From the NCBI RefSeq assembly GCF_016820245.1, contig NZ_JAFCAR010000004.1, positions 248,001-312,000 on the forward strand: a stretch of 64,000 bases of DNA, in the 5' to 3' direction. The notes beneath the pieces are model-generated. The model saw nothing but the letters and a program-made list of their open reading frames with translations. It was not told the origin of the DNA and searched no databases. The number at the start of each line of letters is the position of its first letter. Within the stretch, counting starts at the first letter, position 1. The position numbers were made by a program, and so were the translations under genes. This DNA is from Jannaschia sp. Os4. GTDB lineage: Bacteria; Pseudomonadota; Alphaproteobacteria; Rhodobacterales; Rhodobacteraceae. This document shows, in pieces, positions 36,416 to 44,921 of this stretch.

Positions 36416-37495
36416 ATGCTCACCCTAGGGTTGAACGCGTGGGCCGTCGAACCGGCGGCATGGGGGATCGGTATGTCGGACGTCGTGGACCGTGTGGGTC
36501 GCATCGCGCCGCGCCGCGGCGCGCAGGGGTGGGTCATCGCCGCGCTCGCGGTCGCGCTCGGCGCCGCCTGCGACCTCGCGCTCGCGGCGGTCCTCGGCCC
36601 CGCAGTCCCGGTCTCGGCCCTCGGCATCGCCCTGCTCGCCCCCGCGCTCGTCTGCGGGCCGGTCCCGCTGGCGGCGGCCGTCGCGGCGAGCTGCGCGCTG
36701 CAGGCGTGGAAGCTCGCGGAGGGCGGGGCCGGCCTCGCGGCGGCCCTCGCCGGGGCGCTGGAATGGGGGGTCATGGCGGGGCTCTTCGTCACGGTCATCT
36801 CGCTCCTCGTCGAGGGGCTGCGCACCGCCCGCGCCACCCGCCGGGCCGCCGAGGCCGCGCGCCGCCTCGCGGAGCAGCGCACCCGCGAGGCGGAGGCGCT
36901 GAAGGACGAGCTGCGCCACCGGATGCGGAACCTGCTGTCCGTGGTGGGCGGCCTCGCCTCGGCGAGCTTCGCCTCCGGCGACCAGCGGGAGAACCTGCGC
37001 CGCTTCCGCGGGCGGCTCGACGCGCATATCCGGGCGCACGACCTCGTCTTCTCGGGCGAGCGCGCGCCGGTGCCGCTCCGCGACCTCGTCCGCGCGGTGC
37101 TCGTGGCCTTCCCGACGGAGCGGCTGGACCTGTCCGGCGACCGCGCGCTGGTGGCCTCGGACAAGGCCCCCGCCCTCGGCCTCGCGCTGCACGAGCTGGC
37201 CACCAACGCGCAGAAGCACGGCGCGTGGTCGAACGGCGTCGGGCGCGTGCGGCTGTGCGTCGAGGGCGACGGGGCGGGCGGCTTCCGCTACATCCAGTGG
37301 TCCGAGACGGGCGGCCCGCCGGTCGATCCCGAGCCCGCCCGCGCGGGGTTCGGCACGAAGGTGCTGAAGGCGATCCTGATCGACGCGCTCAAGGGCGAGG
37401 TCGAGCGCGAGCTGCGGCCAGAGGGGCTGCTCTGGCGCTTCCACGCGGGCGAGCCGACGGTGCCCGCCAAGGACGGGGCGGCCGTTCTCGCCTAG
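36416..37495 (+). CDS. HWE/HisKA_2-type membrane sensor histidine kinase
   Basis: A sensor kinase of 359 residues with about three or four N-terminal helices (residues 40-135, WVIAALAVALGAACDLALAAVLG), a short coiled segment (ATRRAAEAARRLAEQR), then the dimerisation/phosphoacceptor box LKDELRHRMRNLLSVVGG with its His near residue 168, and an ATPase region with LALHELATNAQKHGAWS, the N-box of the HWE type. The membrane part is small, so the sensed signal may be in the bilayer. A second ATG at 36473 (MSDVVDRVG) with GGGGGATCGG before it is an equally good start. No response regulator gene is adjacent. Confidence 0.88.
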   Translation: MLTLGLNAWAVEPAAWGIGMSDVVDRVGRIAPRRGAQGWVIAALAVALGAACDLALAAVLGPAVPVSALGIALLAPALVCGPVPLAAAVAASCALQAWKLAEGGAGLAAALAGALEWGVMAGLFVTVISLLVEGLRTARATRRAAEAARRLAEQRTREAEALKDELRHRMRNLLSVVGGLASASFASGDQRENLRRFRGRLDAHIRAHDLVFSGERAPVPLRDLVRAVLVAFPTERLDLSGDRALVASDKAPALGLALHELATNAQKHGAWSNGVGRVRLCVEGDGAGGFRYIQWSETGGPPVDPEPARAGFGTKVLKAILIDALKGEVERELRPEGLLWRFHAGEPTVPAKDGAAVLA

Positions 37496-38574
37496 TCGAC
37501 CGTTTCCGCGAAGAAGGCCGTCACCGCCGCGAGAATCTCCGCCGACCGCGCCCGGTCGCCCTCGAGCGCGCAGTGCGGCGCCTCGGGCAGCCACCGCTCC
37601 GTGCAATCCGCCATCGCGGCGCAGAGCGCCGAGGCCGCGCCCGCGTCCACGATCCGGTCGCGTCCGGCGTTCACCATGAGGATGGGCACCTCGACCCGCG
37701 CGGCGAACGCCGGCAGGCGGGCCGTCGCCCGCAGCGTGGCGGCGACCCAGCCCAAGGACGGCGCGTCCACCCGGAGGTCCGGGTCGAGCACGTAGAGCGC
37801 GTCGCGCAGGTGCGCGCGCTCCGGCGCGTCGGCGCAGACCGTGGGCGCGCCGGTCCAGCCGGGGTCGAGGAACCGCTCCGCCCGGTCCCACGCCCCTGGT
37901 CCGGGCGCGTAGCGCCCGCCCAGCCCGACCCGGTCGGACACCTCGGCCAAGGCGCGGGCGACCGGGCGGGGGAACGGCTCGGTCGTGATGTCGACCATCG
38001 GCACGATCGCGGCGAGGGCCGCGACCTCGACGTCGCGCTCGCCCAGCGTCCGCAGGGCGACGTGGCCGCCCTTAGACATCGCCATGACGGCCACGGGCGG
38101 CGCCTGCACGTCGATCCAAGCGGCGAGGTCGCGGGTCAGGTCGGCGTAGTCCTCGACATGGCCCATGTCCCGCGCGGCCCCGAACCGGTCCGAACGCCCC
38201 TGCCCCCGCTGGCTGAGCGCGGCGACGTCCCAGCCCGCGGCGGCCAGCGCGGCGAACTCCTCGCCGTAGAGCTCCAAGGGCGCGGTGTAGCCGGGGACGA
38301 CCACGACGGTGCCCTTGCGCGGCGCCGCCGCGGGCAGCCGTCCCACCTCCAGAGTCACCCCCGGCTCGGCCGAGAAGCGGCCCGCCGTCCACCCTCCGGG
38401 CAGCGGCGCAAGGGCGCCGAGATAGGCCGTCGCCGCCGCCCGCGCCTCGGGGGACGGGTCGGGGACTGGATCGCCCGGCGGGGTCGAGACCGCCCACCCC
38501 GCGAGGGCCAGCGCGCCCACGGCCAGCAGCGCGAGCGCCGCGACCGTCCCGCCGAGGCGGCGCAGCCACGTCAT
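37492..38574 (-). CDS. Alpha/beta hydrolase, membrane-anchored, coupled to the agmatinase gene
   Basis: A 360-residue lysophospholipase-like hydrolase. MTWLRRLGGTVAALALLAVGALALAGWA is an N-terminal anchor or signal. The fold shows VVVVPGYTAPLELYGEEFAALAAAGWDV and the nucleophile elbow in MAMSKGGHVA (Ser within MSKGG), then NAGRDRIVDAGAA with the probable acid and LPEAPHCALEGD with the His. The pattern (GYTAPLELYGEE, SQRGQGRS) recalls PldB-type lysophospholipases. Its ATG overlaps the agmatinase stop (ATGA at 38571-38574), so they are translationally coupled. It converges on the kinase gene with overlapping stops. Confidence 0.87.
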   Translation of the reverse strand: MTWLRRLGGTVAALALLAVGALALAGWAVSTPPGDPVPDPSPEARAAATAYLGALAPLPGGWTAGRFSAEPGVTLEVGRLPAAAPRKGTVVVVPGYTAPLELYGEEFAALAAAGWDVAALSQRGQGRSDRFGAARDMGHVEDYADLTRDLAAWIDVQAPPVAVMAMSKGGHVALRTLGERDVEVAALAAIVPMVDITTEPFPRPVARALAEVSDRVGLGGRYAPGPGAWDRAERFLDPGWTGAPTVCADAPERAHLRDALYVLDPDLRVDAPSLGWVAATLRATARLPAFAARVEVPILMVNAGRDRIVDAGAASALCAAMADCTERWLPEAPHCALEGDRARSAEILAAVTAFFAETVD

Positions 38575-39533
38575 CGCCGGGTCCAGCCCCACAGGCAGAG
38601 CAGCTCCATCAGCACGTGCGCGCCCGCCACGGCGGTGGCGCCGGTCACGTCGTATTGCGGCGACACCTCCACCACGTCGCCGCCCACGAGGTTGATGCCC
38701 GCGATGTCGCGCAGGAGGAACGCCGCCTGCGCCGAGGACAGCCCGCCCCAGACCGGCGTGCCGGTGCCCGGCGCGAAGGCGGGGTCGAGGCAGTCGATGT
38801 CGAAGGTGAGGTAGGCCGGGCGGTCGCCCACGCGGGCCTTGATGCGCGCAGCGATCTCGCCGGGCGCGGCCGCGTGGACGTCGCGGGCGGTGATCGTCTC
38901 GACGCCCAAGGGGTCCGGGTTCACCGTGCGGATGCCCACCTGCACGCTCGTCTCCGGGTCCACGACGCCGGACTTCACCGCCTTGTAGAACATCGTGCCG
39001 TGGTCGATCCGCGCCAAGTCGTCGTCGGGCCACGTGTCGCTGTGGGCGTCGAACTGGATCAGCGAGAGCGGCCCGTGCACCTCGGCATGGGCCTGCAGGA
39101 TGGGGAAGCTGACGTAGTGGTCCCCCCCGATCGCGAGGCAGGCCGCCCCTTGCGCGAGGATAGAGCGGACGTGGCCGCGCAGCGCCTCGGGGAAGTCGGG
39201 CACGCTGGCGTAGTCGAACCCGCAATCGCCGTAGTCGGCCACCGCGAGCGCCTCCAGGGGCGAGTAGCCGTCCCAGTAGATCGGCGGGTCGAACACCTGC
39301 AGCGTCGAGGCCTCGCGCACGGCACGGGGGCCGAAGCGGGCGCCGGGGCGGTGGGTGACCGCCTGATCGAAGGGCACGCCGGTGATCGCCACGTCGTAGC
39401 CCGTCAGGTCCTTCGCGTAGCGGCGGCGGAAGGCGGAGGTCGCGCCCCCGAACGCGTTCTCCATGTCGAGGCCGCGGCGCCCCCCCGTGACCGCGCGATC
39501 CACTTGGTCGCGGGCGTCCTGCAGCGTGGCCAT
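38571..39533 (-). CDS. speB: Agmatinase / ureohydrolase family
   Basis: A 320-residue binuclear manganese ureohydrolase, best matched to agmatinase, which turns agmatine into putrescine and urea. Metal ligands are evident in GGDHYVSFP (His), QFDAHSDTW (Asp, His, Asp) and DIDCLDPAFAPGTGTP (Asp, Asp), with FGPRAVREAS near residue 65. Related enzymes act on guanidinobutyrate or other guanidines, so the substrate is not certain. It starts at ATG 39531-39533 with GGAGGAGCC in front and overlaps the following hydrolase gene by four bases. Confidence 0.9.
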   Translation of the reverse strand: MATLQDARDQVDRAVTGGRRGLDMENAFGGATSAFRRRYAKDLTGYDVAITGVPFDQAVTHRPGARFGPRAVREASTLQVFDPPIYWDGYSPLEALAVADYGDCGFDYASVPDFPEALRGHVRSILAQGAACLAIGGDHYVSFPILQAHAEVHGPLSLIQFDAHSDTWPDDDLARIDHGTMFYKAVKSGVVDPETSVQVGIRTVNPDPLGVETITARDVHAAAPGEIAARIKARVGDRPAYLTFDIDCLDPAFAPGTGTPVWGGLSSAQAAFLLRDIAGINLVGGDVVEVSPQYDVTGATAVAGAHVLMELLCLWGWTRR

Positions 39534-39641
39534 GGGCGGCTCCTCCTCGGTGTCGGGCCTCCTCTACCTTCGGCGGCGGGGGCGGTCGATGGCCCCCGGC
39601 CCGCCCAGATCCCGCCGCACCCGCGCGGTAGGCGCACCGGC

Positions 39642-40349
39642 ATGGCCAACCATGCGCACGGATCGTCGAAGGGGATGGGCATGGCGGCGGTGCTCGTCGC
39701 CGTGGCGATGATCCCCGTCCTCGTCTACGGCATCGAGGACGCCCCGCCGCCCGAGGTCGCCGTCGCGGCCGCCGCCCTGCCCCACCGCTTCATGCCCTCC
39801 GCGTCCGCCCGCCCGTGGCAGGCGCCGGTCGCGCCCGTCGACGTGCCGCTCGGCCACGGCAAGACAGCCCATCTCAAGCAGGCCTATGCGATCGAGGGGG
39901 CCGTCCTCACGCGGCGGCGGCACCGGCTCGGGCCGCACTCGGACATCTCGCCCTTGGACCTCGGGATCGTCACCGGCCCCAACGCCGCCTCCGACCGTAT
40001 GGCGCATCTCCGCGGCGGCACCGCCCCGCGCATCGCGCTGCTCCGCTTCGCCGAGGGCGCCCCCGCCGACCTCGTCCGCGGCCCGCACCCGTGGTTCACC
40101 AACAACCACCTGATCCCCGCCACCGCCGCCGTGCGCGACGCGCTGCTGGCGGTCGGCACGGGGGACCGCGTGCGGATCGAGGGGTTCCTCGCCGACGTGA
40201 CGGGCATGGGCCTCGCCCCGTGGCGCACCTCCGAACGGCGGCAGGACACGTGGTGCGAGATCGTCGTCGTGACCGCGGTCCACGTGGGCGACGCGACCCC
40301 CGCCGCGCCAGTGGTGCGCCGGGCGGGACGGACGGCGACCTCGGGCTAG
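39642..40349 (+). CDS. Membrane-anchored protein of unknown function
   Basis: A 235-residue protein starting at ATG 39642 (MANHAHGSSKGMGMAAVLVAVAMIPVLVYG), with one N-terminal hydrophobic segment acting as anchor or signal. The soluble part contains LGPHSDISPLDLGIVTGPNA, RGPHPWFTNNHLIPA and ERRQDTWCEIVVVTAVHVG, a beta-rich pattern with conserved-looking Trp, Asn and His residues. I recognise no family with confidence; the FTNNHLIPA segment suggests a conserved alphaproteobacterial hypothetical protein. It lies divergently 108 bp from the agmatinase gene and 54 bp ahead of the flavin reductase gene. Confidence 0.7.
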   Translation: MANHAHGSSKGMGMAAVLVAVAMIPVLVYGIEDAPPPEVAVAAAALPHRFMPSASARPWQAPVAPVDVPLGHGKTAHLKQAYAIEGAVLTRRRHRLGPHSDISPLDLGIVTGPNAASDRMAHLRGGTAPRIALLRFAEGAPADLVRGPHPWFTNNHLIPATAAVRDALLAVGTGDRVRIEGFLADVTGMGLAPWRTSERRQDTWCEIVVVTAVHVGDATPAAPVVRRAGRTATSG

Positions 40350-40403
40350 CTTCCGGGACGGGAGGGTGGCATCCGCCCCCTCGATCGACATCCCGGAGCA
40401 CCG

Positions 40404-40883
40404 ATGGACCTGCGCGACGCCTTCCTCCACGCCATGAGCCGCTGCGCCCAGACGGTCAGCGTGGTCGCCACCGACGGCCCCGCCGGACGCGCGGGCGTGA
40501 CCGTCTCGGCGATGACCTCCGTGTCGGCGGACGCGCCCACGATGCTCGCCTGCGTGAACCGTGACGGGTCCGCCGCCGCGCCGATCCTCGGGAACGGGCG
40601 CTTCGCCATCTCGGTGCTGCGCGAGGACCAGCAGGCGCTGTCGGACCGCTTCGCCGGGCGAGGCGACCATGCCGACCGCTTCGAGGGCGTGGCGTGGGAC
40701 GTCCTCGAGACGGGGGCGCCCTGCCTCGACGCGCTGGCGAACTTCGACTGCGAGCTCCAGAGCGCGGACCTCGTCGGGACGCACCACGTGCTGATCGGCG
40801 CGGTGCGCGCCGTCCGCGTGATCGAGGAGGGCGGGCCGCTGATCTGGGGGATGCGCGGCTACCTCCGGGCCGAGCGGGCCTAG
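40404..40883 (+). CDS. Flavin reductase family protein (HpaC-like)
   Basis: This 159-residue protein fits the flavin reductase domain that supplies reduced FMN/FAD to two-component monooxygenases, or binds flavin in related roles. Landmarks are AGVTVSAMTSVSADAPTMLACVNRDGSAAAPI near residue 30, RFAISVLREDQQALSDRFAG near 70, and HHVLIGAVRAV near 130, all typical of the HpaC/RutF type. No partner monooxygenase is adjacent; the nearest oxygenases are at 53.7 kb and the paa cluster, the latter with its own reductase. Its stop overlaps by four bases the stop of the convergent phytoene-synthase-like gene. Confidence 0.9.
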   Translation: MDLRDAFLHAMSRCAQTVSVVATDGPAGRAGVTVSAMTSVSADAPTMLACVNRDGSAAAPILGNGRFAISVLREDQQALSDRFAGRGDHADRFEGVAWDVLETGAPCLDALANFDCELQSADLVGTHHVLIGAVRAVRVIEEGGPLIWGMRGYLRAERA

Positions 40884-41662
40884 ATCCGTCCGGTCACCCG
40901 CTGGCGGGCGCGCCGGAAGCGGGTGGCGAGGCCGACCTCCTGCGGCACGCCCTCGACCACCGCGCCGGGATCGCGCGCGAGCCGGTCGAGCACGGCCTCC
41001 GCCTCCGGCACCACGAGGAAGACGGGCCGCGCCGCCTTGGGCACCTGCGCCGCCCGCGCGCGGGCCAGCGCGGCCCGGGCGCCGTCGATCAGGGCCGCCG
41101 CGTGCTCGGCCGGGTCGCCGTGGGGCAGCGGATGCCGCCCCTTCGCCACGAGGTCGGGGACGGCCGCCAGCAGGTTGGCGATCCCCTGCGCCCGCCCTGC
41201 GTCCTTGGCGGCGCCCTCCCCGCCCCCGGCGCGCCGCGCCGCGACCCGCAGCAGCGTGCCGGCGGTGGCGTCGACGTAGCCCAGCACCGCCTGCCGGTCG
41301 CGCGGGGCCTCGGCCTCGACGTCCGCCGTCCGCGCCTCCACCAAGCGGTCGAGGAGGCGGGCGTCGGCGGCGTCGATCACGGCGGCGAGGGGCGTCACCA
41401 CCTCGTGCCGCCTGGGCCGCCCTTCCGCGATCTCCTCCAGCGCGTCGCGCCACCATTGCAAGCGCATCAGCGCGATCATCGGCTCCTGCGTGACCCACGG
41501 GGCGCGCGCCACCTCGACGTTGAAGGCGTAGAGCGGCAGCAGGATCGGGCGCAGCCGCAGCGGCGCGGCCATCGTGGCGCGGAACCGGGCCGGATCGCCC
41601 CGCGCGACGAGCGCCGCGCAGGCGTTCAGGTCCCCGTCCGAGGCAGGGCCTAGCTCCGCCAC
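40880..41662 (-). CDS. Squalene/phytoene synthase-like protein, probably NDUFAF6-type
   Basis: A 260-residue protein of the squalene/phytoene synthase superfamily. It lacks the Asp-rich DxxxD motifs of true prenyl synthases: the segment LLPLYAFNVEVARAPWVTQEPMIALMRLQWWRD keeps the fold signature but not the metal-binding aspartates. That pattern matches NDUFAF6-type proteins, which in mitochondria help assemble respiratory complex I, so a role there is more likely than terpenoid synthesis. The start is GTG 41660-41662, overlapping the cimA stop; a second GTG at 41671 is possible. It is the last gene of the cysS-cimA operon. Confidence 0.82.
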   Translation of the reverse strand: MAELGPASDGDLNACAALVARGDPARFRATMAAPLRLRPILLPLYAFNVEVARAPWVTQEPMIALMRLQWWRDALEEIAEGRPRRHEVVTPLAAVIDAADARLLDRLVEARTADVEAEAPRDRQAVLGYVDATAGTLLRVAARRAGGGEGAAKDAGRAQGIANLLAAVPDLVAKGRHPLPHGDPAEHAAALIDGARAALARARAAQVPKAARPVFLVVPEAEAVLDRLARDPGAVVEGVPQEVGLATRFRRARQRVTGRI

Positions 41663-43293
41663 AGCTTCCACCGGATCGCGTCGAGCAGCGCCTCGAACGA
41701 GGCGTCCACGATGTTCGGCCCCGCCCCCACCGTCGACCAGCGCAGGTCGCCGTCGGCGTGGTCGATCACCACCCGCGTCACCGCGTCCGTCCCCGCGCCC
41801 GTGATGCGGACGCGGAAGTCCGTCAGCTCCATCGCCGCGATGCGGTCCTGCAGCGAGCCGAGATCCCGGACGAGCGCCTTCGCCAGCGCGTTCACCGGCC
41901 CCATGTCGGCGCCCTCGGGGTCGCGCGATTCGCTCACGGAGGTGCGACGCTCGCCGTCCACGATGACCGAGACGACGGCCTCGGACAGCGTGGTCATCTC
42001 GCCCTTGCGGTCGCGCCGCCGCTCGACGGTGACGCGGTAACGGTCGACCTCGAACCGGTCGCGCAGCAGGCCGAGGTGGCGCAGCGCGATCAGCTCGAAC
42101 GAGGCCTGCGCGCGGTCGTACTCGTAGCCCCGGTCCTCGCGCTCCTTCACCTCGGCGAGGATGCCCCCGAGCTGCGCGTCGGTCGCCTCCAGCCCCATCT
42201 CCTGCAGGCGGCGGCGCAGGTTGGCGCGGCCCGCCTGCTTGGACATCGGGATGATGCGCGCGTTGCCCACGGCCTCGGGCGGGACGTGCTCGTAGGTGGC
42301 CGGGTCCTTGAGGATCGCGCTGGCGTGGAGGCCCGCCTTGTGGGCGAAGGCCGAGGCGCCGACATAGGGCGCCTCGCGGCGCGGCGTGCGGTCGAGGATG
42401 TCGTCGAGGCGGCGCGAGGCGGCCATGAGCCCCGGCAGGGCGTCCCGGTCGATGCCGGTCTCGAACCCCGCGTAGTCCGCCTTCAGCAGGAGCGTCGGCA
42501 CGAGCGTCGTCAGGTTCGCGTTGCCGCAGCGCTCGCCCAGCCCGTTCAGCGTCCCTTGGATCTGGCGCGCCCCGGCCCGCACGGCGGCGAGGCTGCCGGC
42601 CACCGCCTGCCCCGTGTCGTCGTGGGTGTGGATGCCCAGCCGCTCCCCCGGCAGGCCCGCCGCGATGAGTTGCTCCACCACCTCGCCGATCCGCTCGGGC
42701 ATCGTGCCGCCGTTTGTGTCGCAGAGCACCGCCCACCGCGCGCCCGCGTCCAGCGCCGCCGCGAGGCAGTCCGTCGCGTAGGCGGGGTCGTCCGCGTAGC
42801 CGTCGAAGAAGTGCTCGGCGTCGAACAGCGTCTCGCGCCCGAGGCCCGCGCAATGCGCGACGCTGTCGGCGATGGCCGCCCGGTTCTCCGCCAGCGTGGT
42901 GCCGAGCGCGTGGGTGACGTGGAACGGGTGCGCCTTGCCCACGAGGCAGATCGCCGGCGTGCCCGCGTTGACCACGGCCGCGAGGGTCTCGTCGTTGGCG
43001 GCGGAGCGGCCCGCGCGCTTGGTCATGCCGAAGGCGGTGAAGGTCGCGCGGGCCAGCTTGGGCGGCGCCTCGAAGAAGGCGCTGTCGGTGCCGTTCGCGC
43101 CGGGCCAGCCGCCCTCGACGTAGTCGAACCCGAGGCGGTCGAGGAGATGCGCGATCTCGTGCTTCTCCCCGGCGGTGAAGTGGACGCCGTGGGTCTGCTG
43201 CCCGTCGCGCAAGGTGGTGTCGAACAGGGAGAGCCGGGCTTTCTGCACCGCAGCAATCGTTTCCGCACAAGGGGCTTGCGACGCGTCCTTCAT
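41650..43293 (-). CDS. cimA: (R)-citramalate synthase
   Basis: CimA condenses pyruvate with acetyl-CoA to citramalate, giving a threonine-independent route to isoleucine. The 547-residue protein has the HMG-CoA-lyase-like TIM barrel with [17 protein letters not shown] (catalytic Arg and metal Asp) near residue 24, [22 protein letters not shown] (metal His-x-His) near 215, and [18 protein letters not shown]. The C-terminal LeuA-like allosteric domain is present ([33 protein letters not shown]). This marks it as the CimA/LeuA-branch form rather than NifV. Its ATG overlaps the cysS stop by four bases and its stop overlaps the next gene. Confidence 0.93.
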   Translation of the reverse strand: MKDASQAPCAETIAAVQKARLSLFDTTLRDGQQTHGVHFTAGEKHEIAHLLDRLGFDYVEGGWPGANGTDSAFFEAPPKLARATFTAFGMTKRAGRSAANDETLAAVVNAGTPAICLVGKAHPFHVTHALGTTLAENRAAIADSVAHCAGLGRETLFDAEHFFDGYADDPAYATDCLAAALDAGARWAVLCDTNGGTMPERIGEVVEQLIAAGLPGERLGIHTHDDTGQAVAGSLAAVRAGARQIQGTLNGLGERCGNANLTTLVPTLLLKADYAGFETGIDRDALPGLMAASRRLDDILDRTPRREAPYVGASAFAHKAGLHASAILKDPATYEHVPPEAVGNARIIPMSKQAGRANLRRRLQEMGLEATDAQLGGILAEVKEREDRGYEYDRAQASFELIALRHLGLLRDRFEVDRYRVTVERRRDRKGEMTTLSEAVVSVIVDGERRTSVSESRDPEGADMGPVNALAKALVRDLGSLQDRIAAMELTDFRVRITGAGTDAVTRVVIDHADGDLRWSTVGAGPNIVDASFEALLDAIRWKLWRS

Positions 43294-44705
43294 CCATCCA
43301 CCGCCTCGGCGCCGAACCGGGCGGCGACCGCGTTAACGGAATCGACAGACATGTGCGGCAGCCTGTCCCCCTCGATTCCCCCGTCCGGAAGGCTCCGAAC
43401 CGCTATGCCCGCCTCCTGCAGCGCCGACCGCAGCGCGTCCGCCGCCGCGAAGTCCTTGGCCGCGCGCAGCGCCTGCCACCGCGCGAGCAGGGGCCCCAGC
43501 AGCGCCGCGACGGGGTCGCCGCCGTGATCGCCCCCGAGGTCCAGCCGCCCGCCGTCGGCGGCCCAGCCGCCCATGCCGGGCTGCAGCAGGCCGAGCATAC
43601 GCGCCGAGGCCGTCAGCGTGGCGCCGTCCCCCGCCTTGGCCAGCCGGTGCAGCTCGGCGATGGCGCCGGGGACGTTGACGTCGTCGCGCAGCGCGTCGAG
43701 CACCGCCGGCGCGGGCGACCCGCCCTCCTCCGCCATGCCGTGCCAGCGGCGCAGATGGCCCTCCGCCTCCTGCGCGCGCTCCTCCGTCCAGTCCATCGTC
43801 TTGGCGTAGTGCGTCCCGAGGAAGACCATGCGGATCACCTCGCCGGGGACGCCCCGGTCGAGCAGGTCGCGCACGGTGAAGAAGTTGCCCAAGGACTTGG
43901 ACATCTTGCGCCCCTCGACCAGCAGCATCTCGTTGTGCAGCCAGATGGACGCGAAGGAGGCGTCGGGGTGGGCGCAGCGCGACTGCGCCAGCTCGTTCTC
44001 GTGATGCGGGAACTTCAGGTCCGTGCCGCCGCCGTGGACGTCGAAGGAAGGGCCGAGGATCTCGGCGGTCATGGCCGAGCACTCGATGTGCCAGCCGGGG
44101 CGGCCGCGGCCCCACGGGCTGTCCCAGCCCGGCGTGGCGTCGTCGGAGGGCTTCCACAGCACGAAGTCCATCGGGTCGCGCTTGTAGGGCGCCACCTCCA
44201 CGCGGGCGCCCGCGATCATGTCCTCGGTCGAGCGGCCCGACAGGGTGCCGTAGGACGGGTCGGAGGCCACGGCGAAGAGGACGTGGCCCTCGGCCTCGTA
44301 GGCGTGGCCCTTGGCGATCAGGTCCGCGATCATCGCGACCATGGCGGGGATGTGGTCCGTCGCGCGCGGCTCGACGTCGGGGGGCGCGCAGCCCAGCGCG
44401 GCCATGTCCTCGTAGAACCAGCCCAAGGTCTCGTCGGTGACGTCGCGGATCGAGCGGCCCGTCGCGGCGGCGCGCGCGTTGATCTTGTCGTCCACGTCCG
44501 TGACGTTGCGCACGTAGGTGACGCGGTCGAAGTCGTGGCGCAGCAGCCGCGTCAGCACGTCGAAGAGGATCACGTTGCGCGCGTTGCCGAGATGGGCGCG
44601 GTCGTAGACCGTGGGCCCGCAGAGGTAGAGGCGCACGTGCCCCGGCTCCAGCGGGACGAGCGGCTCGACCCGGCGGGTGAGCGAGTTGCGCAGGCGGACG
44701 GCCAT
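43290..44705 (-). CDS. cysS: Cysteinyl-tRNA synthetase
   Basis: CysRS charges tRNA-Cys. The 471-residue protein has the class I signature HLGNAR (HIGH-type) within [17 protein letters not shown] near residue 37, the KMSKS loop in [13 protein letters not shown] near 262, and the zinc-site cysteine in the early [10 protein letters not shown] plus HIECSAM. Length is normal. ATG 44703-44705 is preceded by GGAGG at 44712-44716. The upstream 110 bases hold a candidate Cys-containing leader peptide and hairpins. It heads an operon with cimA (4-bp overlap) and the phytoene-synthase-like gene; coupling of a synthetase to isoleucine biosynthesis is unusual. Confidence 0.97.
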   Translation of the reverse strand: MAVRLRNSLTRRVEPLVPLEPGHVRLYLCGPTVYDRAHLGNARNVILFDVLTRLLRHDFDRVTYVRNVTDVDDKINARAAATGRSIRDVTDETLGWFYEDMAALGCAPPDVEPRATDHIPAMVAMIADLIAKGHAYEAEGHVLFAVASDPSYGTLSGRSTEDMIAGARVEVAPYKRDPMDFVLWKPSDDATPGWDSPWGRGRPGWHIECSAMTAEILGPSFDVHGGGTDLKFPHHENELAQSRCAHPDASFASIWLHNEMLLVEGRKMSKSLGNFFTVRDLLDRGVPGEVIRMVFLGTHYAKTMDWTEERAQEAEGHLRRWHGMAEEGGSPAPAVLDALRDDVNVPGAIAELHRLAKAGDGATLTASARMLGLLQPGMGGWAADGGRLDLGGDHGGDPVAALLGPLLARWQALRAAKDFAAADALRSALQEAGIAVRSLPDGGIEGDRLPHMSVDSVNAVAARFGAEAVDG

Positions 44706-44746
44706 CCGGGGCCTCCTGTTCGTCTGGCGGGCGGGGGCGTTGAGGT

Positions 44747-44767
44747 GGCGCGCCCCGAAGGCCCGCC
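44747..44767 (-). promoter_or_regulatory. Hairpin between the Cys leader peptide and cysS
   Basis: On the minus strand GGCGGGCC (44767-44760), loop TTCGG, then GGCGCGCC (44754-44747): seven of eight pairs. The left arm can instead pair with GCCCGCC at 44732-44726 just before the cysS ribosome site, or with GCCCGC in leader codons 12-13. Mutually exclusive pairings are the mark of attenuators, but in GC-rich DNA they also arise by chance. No T-tract follows, so control of translation initiation is more plausible than intrinsic termination. Confidence 0.45.
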
Positions 44768-44776
44768 GAGTGGTCC

Positions 44777-44818
44777 TCAGCGGGCGCGGCGGATGCAGAT
44801 GATGCAGGTGCGGCCCAT
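44777..44818 (-). CDS. Candidate cysteine-containing leader peptide upstream of cysS
   Basis: A 13-codon frame from ATG 44816-44818 to TGA 44777-44779 reads [13 protein letters not shown], with Cys codons (TGC) at positions 5 and 8. It lies 71 bases upstream of cysS on the same strand and just ahead of the hairpin at 44747-44767. No Shine-Dalgarno is evident, so if translated it might be from a leaderless message. Cys-rich short leaders that sense charged tRNA-Cys are known in actinobacteria; such a leader for cysS here is inference from position and content. Confidence 0.42.
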   Translation of the reverse strand: MGRTCIICIRRAR

Positions 44819-44921
44819 AGGCGGAGGGCTACCACGCGCCGGCCGATCGGGAAAGGGCACGTTCCGGGTTTCGCGGCGCGCGCGGGCGCCGCAAGGTCGG
44901 CGCGACCACAGGAGACGCCCC

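Noticed and set aside
40880-43297. An 805-codon frame joining the phytoene-synthase-like protein to upstream sequence
   Set aside because: The upstream part is a shadow of cimA in another frame; the genuine protein starts at GTG 41662.
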